Shown in pieces: positions 1 to 12,400 of a stretch of 64,000 bases of DNA. The notes below the pieces were generated by a model. That model was given only the letters and a program-made list of their open reading frames with translations. It ran no database searches and had not been told where the DNA came from. Each line of letters starts with the position of its first letter. Positions within the stretch are counted from its first letter, which is position 1. Source of the DNA: Rosa chinensis (taxonomy: Eukaryota > Streptophyta > Magnoliopsida > Rosales > Rosaceae). The translations under genes were made by a program, and so were the position numbers. The stretch covers positions 248,001 to 312,000 of the forward strand of contig NC_037094.1 of assembly GCF_002994745.2 (NCBI RefSeq), given 5' to 3'.

Positions 1-1811
1 TGAAAAAAACTCAAAATTTTATTCATAAGCCAATGGAGTACATCATTGTCTCTTAACCATTAGGAGAATCTAATCCAAATGCTAGCTAATGCAAAACAAA
101 GGTAGTCGTTTGACTTCTTTTGGTAGCTCCAAAATAAATATGACCAGGTGAGCAGAGAGAGATGTTCGTGGAGCAAAGCTTGCTTAAGTACCACTTATCT
201 CAAAACCTTCCTAGACATCATACTTATGCTGGATGAGCCTATGTGAAGAAAAACTAAACCAACGGCATTTACTACAAAGTATATGGCAATTGTCTATTAC
301 ATCTCTTGGAAAAAATAGAGACTTAAACAAAATTGGCGATATGTTGATCCCTGCCAGATTTGCAGTCTTCAACCCTTCACTCTAGATCATCTTCTTGATC
401 TTCTTGTTCCACATAGTGAGCATCTCTTTCTTCACAATATGCTTCGTAGGCGGTGACAATTTCTACAAGTGTTGGATCATAATTCACATATATATTTGTG
501 CCCTAAAACATGAAAATTACTTGTTCTAAAGTCCAATTTAATGTTGACTAATCCAATTTCATTATTTTCCTAAATCTTATACTTTACTTAATCTTTGTGT
601 TTACTTATATATATTTATTTTTCTTATCATGTTAGGAAATAATGGAGAAGAGAAAGTGAGCTAGACATTTTCCTACTCCGGCTAGGAGAAAGTGAGCTAG
701 ACAAGAAAGGAGAGGTAGCCGCCTGACCAAACGAACTCCGAATGAGTTAAAACTCTTCAGTTTCATCCTAGACATCCCAAGGATCATTTATTATGAAGAG
801 TGCCAGAGCTAGTTTTGAGTGGAAAGCCTTCATAAAACCTCCATATCCACCTCCCAAAATCCAAACTCACAATACTCAATCTACTCCATCTCCTCCATCA
901 TCACCACCACAACTACCATCTTCCACCACCATAAACTCCATCACTATCACTCAAAGTTAGCCAAAGGAACATCATATCTTCATCACCATTCCATTCATCA
1001 TCACCATCAAGAAGTTCATCATCCATCCATTCCACCATCAAGGAGGATTCAAGAAGCATTGAAGGAGAAAAATGAAGGAGAAGCTACCCTTTGATTTGTC
1101 AAGCTTCAACTAGTTCTTTCTTCCCCTAACTCTTTAATTTACCTTGATTTACTTTATATATTTGATGCCAATTTGTATGCTTATGAGTGAGTAGTTACTT
1201 TGTTGGGGCTAGGGTTGAATGCCCTAGCCAAACTTGTATGAATTGTTGTTTTAATTTACATTTGATATTATTTATGATTTTCATCTTCATATGCTAATTC
1301 AAGAAGTGAATGCATTCATTCAAACCTAACTAATTTGAATGTGTTGTGTTTGTCATCTCATGAAAAAATGTTTAGGGAGTAGTTAACCTTGAGCATTGAT
1401 AGCATGATAGCATCCTCTATGTGCATGTGAAGGTTGTGAGTTAAAATCACCTAGATCTAGGATTGGTTTGCTTGCATGATTATCTAAACTCAAAGCTTTA
1501 TGCATCTAGGAATAATGAATTGAGACTTAACCGATAATAGAAATTGTTCTTAGGTAGTTAATTCTAGACTTATCCGGTTGGAATTAATAACATTAAAGGA
1601 GTTTAAGTCTTTGTAGTCTTATCCGGATGCAAAGAAGGTATTTGGAAAATTAGAATAGCATCACTTGTATTTGAACTTTAATACTTACAAGGGAGGTTAG
1701 TGGTAGACAATCCAACCCCTAACTTCATCCATTATTTTACTAGTTTAGTTTATATTTGAGCATTTATTTTAATTTGGTTCACCACTCTATCCAACAAACA
1801 ATTTCACTACC
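1..1811. other. Non-coding, repeat-like stretch, unassigned
   Basis: I find no convincing gene here. The stretch is AT-rich. A short phrase ending in gtgagctagac occurs twice, around 654-700. A 91-codon open frame at 819-1094 is Ser/His/Thr-rich and derives from a CAC/ATC-rich block, so it looks like low-complexity sequence rather than a gene. The part from about 1150 to 1800 has the look of retroelement non-coding DNA, but I could not find paired LTRs or target-site duplications, so no element is called. Confidence 0.4.
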
Positions 1812-1925
1812 ACCACAATCAGGGCCGGCCCTGTGAGTATAGAGGCTCAAGGCGGGAAAAAATTTGAGGCCCCAAAATAAATGCTCAAACATTACAAAAG
1901 AAAAAAATATCCCAATTTCAAAGTA

Positions 1926-2378
1926 TCACTGAAATATGACTCGTCTTGCAATTTTAAATGCAAAGGTACTAATCAAATTTACATAATCAAGTTTTCCAAC
2001 AATATCTTTTTCAATAGATATCATAGCCAAACCACTCAATCTCTCTTGTGACATAGTAGACCGAAGGTAAGATTTGATCAATTTCAACTTTGAAAAACTT
2101 CTTTCTACAGAGGCAACTATAACTGGTATAGTTAGCAAAATCCTATAAGCAATCCAAGCATTTGGATAACAGCCATCAACTTCTTTTATATAATTCAACA
2201 CATCAATAGCTCTTTTTGTTTCATTGGGTAAATCTTCACTCAAGATTCGTAAGTCATGATATAGATCATCTTCATTAAGATCAGAAATCTCGCCATGCTT
2301 CAATAAATTTGTAAGGTTAGCACAAAAACTCTTCAAACTATCTCTATCTGCAGACCTTAACTTGTCCAAATCAAACAA
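1926..2378 (-). pseudogene. hAT transposase C-terminal fragment
   Basis: A 150-codon minus-strand open frame resembles the C-terminal part of plant hAT transposases, including the dimerisation region: ASVERSFSKLKLIKSYLRST is followed by a stretch with SGLAMISIE. The N-terminal BED zinc finger and the catalytic core are missing, and the remainder of the element is too short to hold them. It is a remnant of the transposase of the surrounding element and is not expected to be active. The match to the dimerisation motif is by eye and is strong. Confidence 0.8.
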
Positions 2379-2619
2379 AAGCCCAAAATTCTCTTCAAAA
2401 GTCTTAAATTGCTCAAACCTGGTTTAGAAAAAAAGAAGAAGATGAAGTTCAATAAACTATATAAACATGTCACACCTAAAACAACGGCTTCTCTGCTTGG
2501 ATTCTCTTTGCTATAATCTGCTTAGATATCATTAAGTTGGATAAATCAAGTGGTAGGTACAGAGTTGTTCAATTTGAAGAAACTCACAGCTATGATCTTG
2601 TAATACAAGAGTGTGCTCA

Positions 2620-2834
2620 CAGTTACTTGGTCAGTGACATGGTCAGTTACGTGACCAGTTACATGACCAGTTACAATGACATGGTCAGTTACATGGTCAG
2701 TTACGTGACCAGTTACTTGGTCAGTGACATGACCAGTTACTTGGTCAGTGACATGATCAGTTACATGGTCAGTTATGTGACCAGTTACAGTTACTTGGTC
2801 AGTTACATGGTCAGTTACGTGACCAGTTACATGA
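2620..2834. repeat. 12-bp minisatellite in the hAT element
   Basis: About 17 tandem copies of a 12-bp unit of the form CAGTTACNTGRY, with variants such as CAGTGACATGAC. Alternate units end in GGT or GAC, so neighbouring units look partly like inverted copies of each other. Because the unit is a multiple of three, the plus strand reads through it as repeated SY-containing tetrapeptides; the 230-codon open frame at 2537-3229 that results is unlikely to be a real gene. Confidence 0.85.
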
Positions 2835-3709
2835 TCATCAGCTTGCTCAAAACATCATGCTCATTAACTGATTTCATAATTACATGTTTCAAACCAAAAT
2901 TGAAAAGGAATGGAATACAAGAGGCCAAGAGCATCAAAAACACAAATAGAGAACGAAAAACCAAAATTTCTTCAAAATCGAAAATAAAAACCTTCAAAGA
3001 TCTTACCTTTTTGCGTTTTTGGAAGATAAAATCAACTCTTCAATCTCTTGAATTTACTTTTTCATCTGATCCTCTCAATCACAATTGGATTTTCGATAGC
3101 CACCGAGGAAACCTTCTGAGATGTTCAATCACAATTGGATTTTTGTCTTGGATTGAGAAAGAGCTTAAAAAACTTGAACTTAGAAAGAGGAAAATCATCT
3201 CCTTTCTGCTGCTTTGCGTCTCAATCTGATGGAACTATGGAAGTATTGAAAACAGAGGGCCATGTTGCGTGTACGAAGACACAAAGTGGTTTAGATTGAT
3301 TCTTTTTTTTTTTTTATCTGCAGGCCTACATAATAAAATTTTTTGAGGCCCCTAAAATATGAGGCCCTAGGCTTGGGCTTGCTTCGCCTAGCCTTAGGGC
3401 CGGCACTGACCACAATGCACATACTCACCATGAGCCTAGATTTTCTTGTGAATTTAGGTTTATGATTGTACATTTGCATATTCTACCTCTCCTTAGGTTA
3501 ACATCTTAGCTAGTGAAAGGAATCTAATCCGAGTGTTCGACAACCTTTCTTAAATCCCTATACTATTACTTTTACCCCTTATACTTGAGGGTAGCTATTT
3601 GGCTAACAACAAGCTCTACAAATGTGTGCCCAATGACCAGATACTCCACATCGAGAACATATATCTCTTTGCTCAGACTCCATTAATTGAGGTACTTTGA
3701 AAGCGTCAT

Positions 3710-4569
3710 TTAGATGGCTCTTAGTGTTGGTGGCGCCACCAACATGGCAAGAGGCATTGGCTCCCTCTCTATTTCCACGTTGACCTCTTCGGTTCCGTGT
3801 TTGCCTATTTGGCGATTACCTTCCCAAGTAGAGCGATTATATGGACCAGAACGTCCAGAAGTATCCCTGAGATTAGGGTTTCGCTCTTGGCGCCCTCTTT
3901 TAGGGGCTCGACTATAATTGGATTCCGGGATATGCTCTGTTTCCACGGATCTCGAATTATAGTTCTTCACAAGGATGTTGTCATGCTTTTCAGCAACATT
4001 CATAGCTCTAATGAGCTCATGAAACCTTGTGATCTGTCCTGCAGTAACATCGATTCGATAGTTTTTAGCAACCATCAATGCAGAGACGGGGAAGGTAGAG
4101 AGAGTCTTCTCAATCAAAATCGCATCTGTGATCTCTTTACCACAGAATTCCGTTAAGGATTTAATGCGAAGTGCTTCCGAGTTGTAGTCAAGAACTGACT
4201 TGAAATCACAGAAGCGGAGGCTATGTCATCTCACTTCTAGGTCAGGAAGCAGGGATTCACGGACATTGCCAAATCTTTCTTCAAGTGATATCCACAGCCT
4301 TCTGGGGTCTTCTTCATTCATACTGGAGTGAATCATCCATATGACGAGTCATTAGGATGATGACTTTCGCCTTATTTGCCTCTAAGGCTACTCTATTTGC
4401 TTCCAAAGCTTGAGCTTGCTCAACAGTTAACACGTCCTGGCCATGCTCGAGAATCATGTCTTAGGATTCCATCGGCCCTGAGATTCTAGCAGACATCACG
4501 AACCCACTTGTGATATTCAGAGCCAGTTGTTCCCAATGGAGCAAAGTCCAATTTGTTCAGGTTACTCAT
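3710..4569 (-). pseudogene. Copia gag (UBN2/DUF4219-like) pseudogene
   Basis: The reading frame begins with ATG at 4569-4567 and reads MSNLNKLDFAPLGTTG, a start typical of plant Copia gag proteins. It meets a stop soon after (in the region around 4485) and is picked up again in a 135-codon open frame at 3710-4117, which contains EKTLSTFPVSALMVAKNYR and a basic, Arg/Asn-rich tail. The middle is disrupted by stops and frame changes. No zinc knuckle is preserved. It is a non-functional gag remnant. Confidence 0.7.
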
Positions 4570-5476
4570 CCTGAAAGAGAACAAGAAAAAGGATTAGTTT
4601 GGGAGCGGAAAAAGCTACCACGAAAACATATAAAATTTCTGAGCGTAATCGCTTCCAAGAAAATTCAATTCCAAGAGGGTATTGGATTAGATTGAAACAA
4701 TGACGTAAGTGGTCGATCATAAATTCTCTACAAACTCTAAGTTTGGAGATCTCAACAAGCTCCAAGCTTGGAGTGAGCACGAACCCCCACAGTTCGGCTT
4801 AATTAGGTCTCCCCTATGATGAAGAAAGGGGGGTACAAGAAGGGAGGTTGCAAGTCCCCAAGAAAAAGAAGAGAAAAACACTAAAAACTTCAAAACAGAA
4901 ACTAAAGGAATCTTTAAAACATACCTTGAAAAGTGTAGAAAATTGCCGGAATTTGGTCAGAAAAAGTTGCCGGAGCTGACGTGGCAGTGGGGTCCGCTGC
5001 TGACTTGATAGTGGGTCCCGGTTGCTAACGTGGCGGTGGGTCCTGTGCTGACGTGCGGTGATAAAGTGGCAGTGGGCCTGTGGGCTTCCAAGCTGCCTTC
5101 TTTTCCTTTTTTTTTTAATTTTTTTTCTTTCTTCTGTAGGTTTTTCTGCAGGCTGGTTCAGTAAGTTTTAGACCGGTTTTTAGAGATCTGTTTCCGGTTT
5201 CTGGATCCTAGGATCGAGACGCTGTTGGTGGCAAAATTTGGTAGTAATCGGAGGTCCGGAAGCTGGTGAACCGATGCAGGGATCCCTTTTTTTCTTCTTG
5301 GAGGGCTGATTCGATACTTCCAGTGGCCGGTTCGGTGGTTTTCCGGTCGGTTCTGGTGGTTTCTCCGCCGGTTCTAGAATCTTGGGATTGAGGGTTTTAA
5401 TATATGCGGCGGTGGTGGCTAGGGTTTGAAGGCTACGAATTTAGGATTTCAAGGTTAGGGCTTCGTGTTGATAACA

Positions 5477-5711
5477 TGTTTAAGGAAAACCAAAATTGGA
5501 AGAGAATTGAGTCGTGCTTTCATTGATAATAAAGGCCTCTTTATATAGAGGATTACAAGACATAGAATCAGAGTTGTATAAGGAAAGATAATCGTACAAT
5601 TAATCGGATATCTATGAATATCTCTAAGAATATCTCTAATTCGTAACCCTATTACAACTAGGTCACGTAACCTAGAGTTTAGGCCAGACACATTTTGGAT
5701 TTACTTGAACA
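5477..5711 (-). repeat. Copia 5' LTR
   Basis: A 235-bp segment begins TGTT and ends AACA on the plus strand, so TG..CA ends hold on both strands. A TATA-type motif (CTATATAAAG on the minus strand, near 5530-5545) points to minus-strand transcription, in agreement with the gag orientation. No partner LTR is present in the window. Confidence 0.65.
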
Positions 5712-6153
5712 GTGTTCTATTGAGAGAATTATTTTTCTAGATAATTCGTTGTCTATAAAAGTCATTTTATTGGTCATTTCAATTAAAATATGAGGAAGAT
5801 CCGGTCAATAAATTAGGAGGTCTCAATAGAAACTTTAATATATAAAAAAATAAAGACCTGTAAATTTACAAGGTTGAGATGTGGATGCATTTTTGTTGAG
5901 TTCACAAGGACCTGTAAATTCTTTCCTTAATTTACATATTATACAATCCGAACAATTAGAATGGACCATACTTATATGATGTGTTCATCGATTGATTTCA
6001 AATTAACTCGATAAAAAAATCATTGATTTAACCAAGATATATGTGTTGTTGATGAGAGATCGAGTGAAAGGTAATTTTATTCATAACAAACAAAAATTAC
6101 AAACGAAGACCAGAGATTGATCTACTCATTATAATAGTTGAGAAAACAAGTGA
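5712..6153. other. AT-rich spacer, no gene seen
   Basis: AT-rich sequence between the Copia LTR and the DUF674 pseudogene. I see no open frame with coding character, no terminal repeats and no RNA gene. Confidence 0.5.
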
Positions 6154-7012
6154 TTAAGCACCAAGATGTGAATCCGACCTGAGGTCCAACTTCAGGTTGC
6201 AACCATTTCTCAAGCAATTGGTTTCTTCCCAAGGAAGAGGTCGGTAAGAACTGAGTTTGACTCCATTCATTAATGCCTTCAACCATTTCTCTACCTAAAA
6301 ATTAAAACAATTATGAAGAATTAACATATGATTAGGCAAAAACGTGCACAAGTGAGGTAAAGAGATATAAGATTGAAGATTTACACCTGATCCATTTCAA
6401 CATGAACCACCTTCTCTTCCAGGTTATTAAAACCTACTGCCATTGATGCACTTCTTAAGTAAATTCAAATTTGAAAAGACAGACAAAGGTTTGACTCTCA
6501 GATCGTCCATTATCATGTATGAAGCAACACCTCTCACATACTCGTCGTCCCTGGCCATCAAACTAGGTTCTCCCGGAGGAGCAACATAGCCGACACCGGT
6601 CGACATAGTTGTACTGCACATTGGACAAATGGCTTTAGATTCATCTCACCCATGAGCCGTGTTGCTTCAACTTGAAATTCTCACACATAAAACTTCTTCA
6701 CATTCGACGGCATAAGTGGTTTAAGGTCCAGTTCGTTGCTCAACACAAGCTGAAGTTTGTTAAATACGGCAACATGTTCCTTGGATCTCAGCATAGTGTT
6801 CTTGTTGACATTGGGCAGCATGTACTTGTCACCGAGGGCATCAATGCTCCCATAGATATTGCTTAAACTTCCAACCTTACAAACTCTGGTCGCTTTGAAA
6901 AGAGGCAAAGACAGAAGACTGAAGAGGAAATCCACGAACTCTTTGCCAGCTTCAGCAAACACAACCTTATGATACTCTTTGTCGATTAGGATCGGAGCTT
7001 CAAACTAACCTT
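6154..7012 (-). pseudogene. DUF674-family gene, frameshifted
   Basis: DUF674 proteins are plant-specific and of unknown function. On the minus strand the first part (about 7010-6680) carries the family hallmark AEAGKEFVDFLFSLLSLPL, followed by a GSLSNIYGSID..PN.NK segment. The next part (6621-6430) has a paired-cysteine motif (ICPMCSTTM) and a PSLMARDDEYVRG region. A possible last exon (about 6297-6154) ends in TAA. The parts lie in different frames: a frame change occurs just after the start (stop in the SLKL frame near 7000), another near 6640 and another near 6435. Simple splicing does not explain these shifts, so I call it a pseudogene; a sequencing error at three places is less likely. 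Confidence 0.7.
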
Positions 7013-7993
7013 CGGGGGTGGAGTTTTTTGGGACATAGTAGGGGGATTTACGTACTAAGCCTTACGATCGAGGATCCATATCATCCTTCCTAGGATTTTG
7101 ATCATATGTGAGATCGTTAGAAAAAACCCTAGGATCTTAGTCTCGAGTCATATGATTTTAAGCCGGGTCAGACGTGACACAACTGCTTGTCTAATGTATT
7201 TTGCTAGCTCTAGTTGATTCCTAATTCCACGTAGAATTGATGGTTCCCACCAAATTATGAGTGATATTACTTGGTTTTCAATTATGACGCGTGTTAGTAT
7301 GATTTTCTTTTAATAACATAGTTTTATGCCAATGTGATGACGGTTTGAAGAGAGAGATCTCCTTGTTTTTGTCCTCATGACGGGATTATGTTTCCTCTAC
7401 TAGGATTACTCTCCTATCCTCTCCCAGTCTCCACGGTCACGCCTTTTCCTCCCCCAAATGGTCCTGTTTGCAATTCACGCCTAGCCAAATCTGATTTCAC
7501 AGCTTTTGCCTTTCCCTTTCTCAAACCGTTTTTTCATTTTCTAGCTTCTCACCCCAATAGTAGTGTTCACCTGGTCAGTTGGACAGTTGCTGACTAAAGA
7601 ATTTATGCTCAATAACCCTTATATTTACATCCAAAGGTGAAAAACAAAACAACTCAACTTAATAATAATTCTCTCTGTCATTGGATTTACATTCAAGGGT
7701 GGTTGAGCATTATTTTCTTAGTCAATAACTGACCAGTTGAACATTTTCGCTCACTCCAAATTTATCATGGTGACTTCTTCTTCCAACCCTAAAACCTCGG
7801 CCCATGAAATTATCCAGTTCCGAGTCACTATCTAAGAGCGGTTGGAGGAACTGCTATCAACCTACCACTAAAGAGATCGCTATACTCGAACTATTAGCTA
7901 CGATCCTATTTGGAACAGCGTGAGCAAATATCGGCAACGACGACTCCCGATACTCATTTTTGATACTGAGAACCACTAACACATATTACATTT
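7013..7993. other. Spacer without recognisable gene
   Basis: There is mixed-composition sequence with short open frames only, the longest 69 codons at 7388-7597. I see no splice-linked coding pattern and no repeat structure. The 13-bp direct repeat ACATATTACATTT at 7981-7993 belongs to the next element as its target-site copy. Confidence 0.5.
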
Positions 7994-8740
7994 TTTTTAA
8001 GGACTAAATACTTGTTACTCCTCAAACTTTGCCCTGAAAAACAGTTTAGTCCCTCTCCTTTTAAATTAAACTGGATAGTCCTTATTCTTTGCAAATCTCA
8101 CACAACATGTCCAAAATGACATTTATACCCCTCACTTCCTTGATTTATATATATTTTTTGTTTTTCTCTCCCTCAACCTCAACATCTCCTCCGCCCACTT
8201 CGGTCGTCTGGTTGAGTTTCTCCACATCGGTGTCTTGAACGACGTCGTTTGCCCAGCGTAGGAGCGCGACAGCCATGTGAGCCTAACGTAGCAGCCAGGC
8301 AAGCATAGCAACCCCGCGCACAGCAGGCATGCGTGCACGCAGCACAGCCTCGTCACACCACTCTGCCCAACTCAACCAAACCTCAGAGACCAATTCCACC
8401 ATCTCCACCCAGCTCCGATCCCATTTCACCAAAAAAGAAAAAAGAAGAAGAAAGAAAATAATTGCTTTGGGCACCCAGAGAAAAGCTCTGGGCACCCGGT
8501 TTATCATTCTCCTCTGCCACTAGCTTGAGTCGAGCTCCGGAGAGCTGGGTCGAGCGCCGGAGGTCCTGGGTCGAGCACCAGAGGGAATAGACCAACCGTC
8601 CCAAATCATCCGGTCACCAAAATCATCTTCCGGCGATGTGGATCCTCTTCCTCTGTTGCCGGTCACCAAAATCGTCTTCGGGTCCGGAATCGAGGCTGGG
8701 CCTTGTTGATCAGAATTGGAGGCGTCGGGTTGAGAAGGAT

Positions 8741-8743
<3 letters not shown>

Positions 8744-8779
<36 letters not shown>
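8744..8779. repeat. (GA)n microsatellite
   Basis: About 18 GA units inside the Mutator-like element. A second, longer run lies at 8981-9036. The Arg-Glu repeat open frames that cross them are artefacts of the repeat. Confidence 0.9.
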
Positions 8780-8781
<2 letters not shown>

Positions 8782-8976
8782 GGCGTTTGGAGAGAGTCAG
8801 GTTGCAGAAGAACGTTGATGTCGCCGGCGCGGAGTCTCGATCTCGTTTTGGGTGGGGTGGGGTCCGATGCCGAGGTTGGAGAGGAGTGCGGCGTTGTTTT
8901 GGGTGGAGTGGCCCATCGGAGAATTTGGCGGGGCCGCCGCTGTGGAAGAGAAGAGGAAGAAGAGGCGGGTCACCAT

Positions 8977-8980
<4 letters not shown>

Positions 8981-9036
<56 letters not shown>
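8981..9036. repeat. (GA)n microsatellite
   Basis: About 28 uninterrupted GA units directly beside the right terminal inverted repeat of the Mutator-like element. Confidence 0.9.
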
Positions 9037-9040
<4 letters not shown>

Positions 9041-9498
9041 ATTAAGAAAAAAGAAGTGAGGGGTATAAATGTCATTTTAGACATGTTGTGTGAGATTTGC
9101 AAAGAATAAAGACTATCCGGTTTAATTTAAAAAGCGAGGGACTAAACTGTTTTTCAGGATAAAGTTTGAGTAACAAGTATTTAGTCTTTTTTTTAAATAC
9201 ATATTACATTTGAAAGCAAGGGGCAATACACAACTGGTTTGGACAAATGCATTCCATTTTGAGAAAATCAAAACACTTTGCTTAAAATGATTTGATATTA
9301 ATTCTTAAATTACGAAAATATTAAAATTATTAACAAAAACATCCTACTTTTCCATTGTAACATATTTTGCATTTATGTTTCTAAAGGCAACTACTATCAG
9401 CAAATTTGTCAATTCAAATGACCAAAAAGCGGCTGTACATCATATATACACCTACTGAAATGAAAAATAAAGCACAGATTATGATCCTAGTCACCATC

Positions 9499-12400
9499 TC
9501 AAGAAGTTAGGCATGCTAGCAACTTTTTGCTGACTTGACGTAATTCAGGTGAAGGATCTGTCAAAGATATACTCAACAGTACAGATCTTGCTTCTACTAA
9601 TCCCCCAGATATACTTTGTATGATTGCATCATCACTAGCCATAAGAGACCCCATTAGCTTTGCACCTGCAATCCTTTCCTACAGAACGAATATAGGCCAT
9701 CAGTTCATGAAGCAGGGGGTCTCTCAAGATGAAATGAAAAGAAAAGAAACAGTTCGGTATAACAATGCTAAGACATAAAGAGAGTAACAGATATATTAAA
9801 AATTGTCTGGAATTGGATTCGAATACCTTCTCTGATCCCTTTTGAAGAGCTTTTAATGAGACTTTAAGAAGATCCATGGAGTAAGGAAGAATTGTAGATT
9901 TCAGATGGTACACAGCTGAAAAGAGAACTTGAGTACATGCAGCTCTGATCTCTGACTTTGTAATCACCTGCAGTATTTGACCCCATGCGAGAATAAAGTG
10001 ACATGAAGCATGATCTAATGAGACACAACCTCACATATCGTGACGCAATGACAATCTACTACTACTGTGATAAATACCTCAATGGCGCGAATGAGACGTG
10101 GAAGAGATCTTCGAGCAAAAGGTTTCTTGCCAGAGTCTGATATCTTTTGGCAAGCACTGATGAGAACATTAGCCATGCACAGGTAAAATGAGAGTGGAAC
10201 TGGCACCTCACTCATGCATTTGACATCATCCAAGTTGGACTCTGAAACAGGCAGGTCTTTATCTTGTGTAAGTTGGTTGATCACGTGCACGAGGACAGAG
10301 TTTCTCAATGCAGCATCACCTGAATTGTTTTATAATAAAGTAAGATATGTGCAACTCAGAAAAAAATTGCAGATCGAGGACAATACACTAACCAAGATTC
10401 TTTTTTGTCCCAACGATGTTAGATGATTCTGGATCTTGCAGCTCAGCACATACCATTAGTGCCATGCAATCGATGCATCCATGCTGTGCTCTGGAAACTG
10501 AAAGGAAAGAAACCTTACAGAGTTACAGCCATCAAACTTAAATGATACTAAAATTCTGCTTAGTATTTGAGAAACAGTATTTGTGCAGTTGTTTCATACC
10601 TTCATCCCCATCCAGAGAAGGCCATAATAGCATTGTCTCTAATGTTTTTCTAATTTTCAGCATACCAGGATGAGAAAGTGATTCCCGGCCTCTAACCTGT
10701 CCAACCATGAGAACCCTATCATTAGAAATGTGATGCCTAGAAACCATGGCAGAAAGATAAAGCCAAAGCAATGAAAGTGAAAGGCAAGAGATCATTTCAA
10801 CGGAGATATTGACTATGAAGGATAATTACCACAAGGGACGTGCAAACTGAAAACAAACAAGCTTTAATCTTTATTATATCCTGAGAACCAGCAGCATATT
10901 CTAACTGGGAGCAGATGATTGGAATTAGCACCTACAAAATCAAAAGGCAGGTAGCTATAATCAGCCACCTAAAGTAGCATTTCTCAAGGTCTTTGTGTGT
11001 GAGAATCTATCAATTCTTCTATGAATAAAAGCATGCGTTTCATCACATAACCAAGTTGGAATCTTGATTGAAAAATAAAATGCCCTAAAGGCGAATCAGT
11101 GTTTTTGGAAGCTAAATGAAAAATATAGTGATGAAAAAGACTTTGGAAAGTAAGTGTTATATACTTGAGGATGAATACGCCCACAGAGCTCAGCAGCTAG
11201 TTTCCGAACATCGTTGAATTCAAACTCACAAAATGTCCTGGAAATAAATATTACCAAACTAAAAAAAAATCAGATTCCATTTGGTTTACTGAATCTTTCT
11301 TAAGACAAGGTTATGGATTAACCTTTTCAAAAGAAGAGCGGTAACTGTATGCTGATTGATGGCATTGATATCTTGACAGTCTGAAATCAAACAGAAACCA
11401 ACATTATATTATAAACTTACAAAAAGAAGTGCCCCCAAAAGAACGAAGTAAAAGATGAAGAAGAAAAAACAACCCTGGAGATTAAACTCAAGAGAAAATC
11501 CTTCCACGGTTTAGACAAAGAATCCAAAGTAATATTATGCAAAGTTTATGAATTCAAATAGAGTATTGTTCAGTAATGTACAAAAGCAACCCAACTAAAT
11601 ACACAGAAGTGAAGAGTGGGAGCAAAACTACTTTTAGCTGAATCTACTGAAGGCCACACAAAAACATATGAAATTGATATTTAAAAAAATTTCCTCATTT
11701 CAGATCATGTAGGTCCTAACATGCGTTACAAGAGAAACACTCACAGAACATCTATGCAGGCAGATACAAGGTTAAAACTTCACAAAAGAAGCTAATAGAA
11801 ACATTAGGAATTATAACAACTCCATCAGTGCTTTAATATCAACAGGCAGAAGAAGAGGAGAGAGGAATGTATACCATGAACAATGCCTTGATTGGAAAGT
11901 TGACCATACATGATAGTTGAATCGAGATTATTAAATACTCTCAGCGGAAGCATCTTAATTACAAGCAATGGGCAAAGGTGTTCAAAAAGGGTCTGTTGCA
12001 TTTTTTCGGAGTCCTCACTTTTATCAGTCTGACACTCCAATCTAGAGAAGCTGCTGTCATCCATACTGCAAGAAGACAAGGAAAAAATACATTAAACAAG
12101 AAAAACATAAGAGAAGAAAGAAGATCAGAATTCTTAGAAAAGCTGCAAAACAAAAAGAAGGTACACAAGCAGATTATTCTATACTCTGTCAACCACATTA
12201 CTTTAGGGTGAAAGCTCCTCCATGTGCAAAAGCTAAACAGAAAACACTGAACACCAAGAGTAATTTTATGTGGATAAGAATTGTATTGGGAAGCAAGACT
12301 ACAGTAATTTTATAGGAATCGTAGCAATTTTCCAATCACCGCCATATTTAGAGAAAACCAACACATAAGGCGCATAGTTTTCACAAGCTCAAGTTTTTCA

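Larger units (their letters stand above)
1820..3408 (-). mobile_element. hAT-superfamily DNA transposon, internally deleted
   Basis: The element is bounded by an exact 8-bp direct repeat, ACCACAAT, at 1812-1819 and 3409-3416; 8-bp target duplications are typical of hAT transposons. Its ends are inverted and similar: the left end begins CAGGGCCGGCC, and the right end read on the minus strand begins CAGTGCCGGCC. Inside lie a minus-strand fragment of hAT transposase (C-terminal dimerisation region) and a 12-bp tandem repeat. At 1.6 kb it is too short for an intact transposase, so it is a non-autonomous derivative. Sequences just inside both ends share a GAGGCCC motif. Confidence 0.85.
3700..5711 (-). 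mobile_element. Ty1/Copia retrotransposon relic, 5' end only
   Basis: Read on the minus strand, this shows an LTR (5711 to 5477), an untranslated leader, and a decayed Copia-type gag starting at 4569 and fading out near 3710. No integrase, reverse transcriptase or second LTR is visible before the hAT element at 3408, so the element is truncated. The leader next to the LTR reads TGTTATCAACACG, in the position expected of a primer-binding site. The Copia assignment rests on the gag sequence. Confidence 0.7.
7994..9198. mobile_element. Mutator-like element with ~150-bp terminal inverted repeats
   Basis: The first ~150 bp (from AAGGACTAAATACTTG at about 7999) returns in inverted form at the right end (about 9050-9190), with only scattered mismatches over phrases such as CAAATCTCACACAACATGTC. 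Both ends are flanked by ACATATTACATTT (7981-7993 and 9199-9211); a 9-bp duplication inside this repeat would fit Mutator-like elements, which combine long TIRs with 9-bp duplications. The interior is GC-rich and contains two GA-dinucleotide runs. No transposase is visible, so it is non-autonomous. The GC-rich interior may be captured host DNA, but I do not recognise the source. Confidence 0.8.

Noticed and set aside
819..1094. 91-codon His/Ser/Thr-rich open frame
   Set aside because: Low complexity (CAC/ATC-rich) and no ATG at the given start; no family features.
2537..3229. 230-codon plus-strand open frame with SY-repeats
   Set aside because: It is built on a 12-bp tandem repeat inside a hAT element, with AT-rich non-coding sequence after the repeats.
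3291..3479. 62-codon minus-strand frame at the hAT right end
   Set aside because: It spans the terminal repeat and the flanking DNA; no coding character.
8636..9109. Arg-Glu repeat open frames
   Set aside because: Translation of (GA)n microsatellites.
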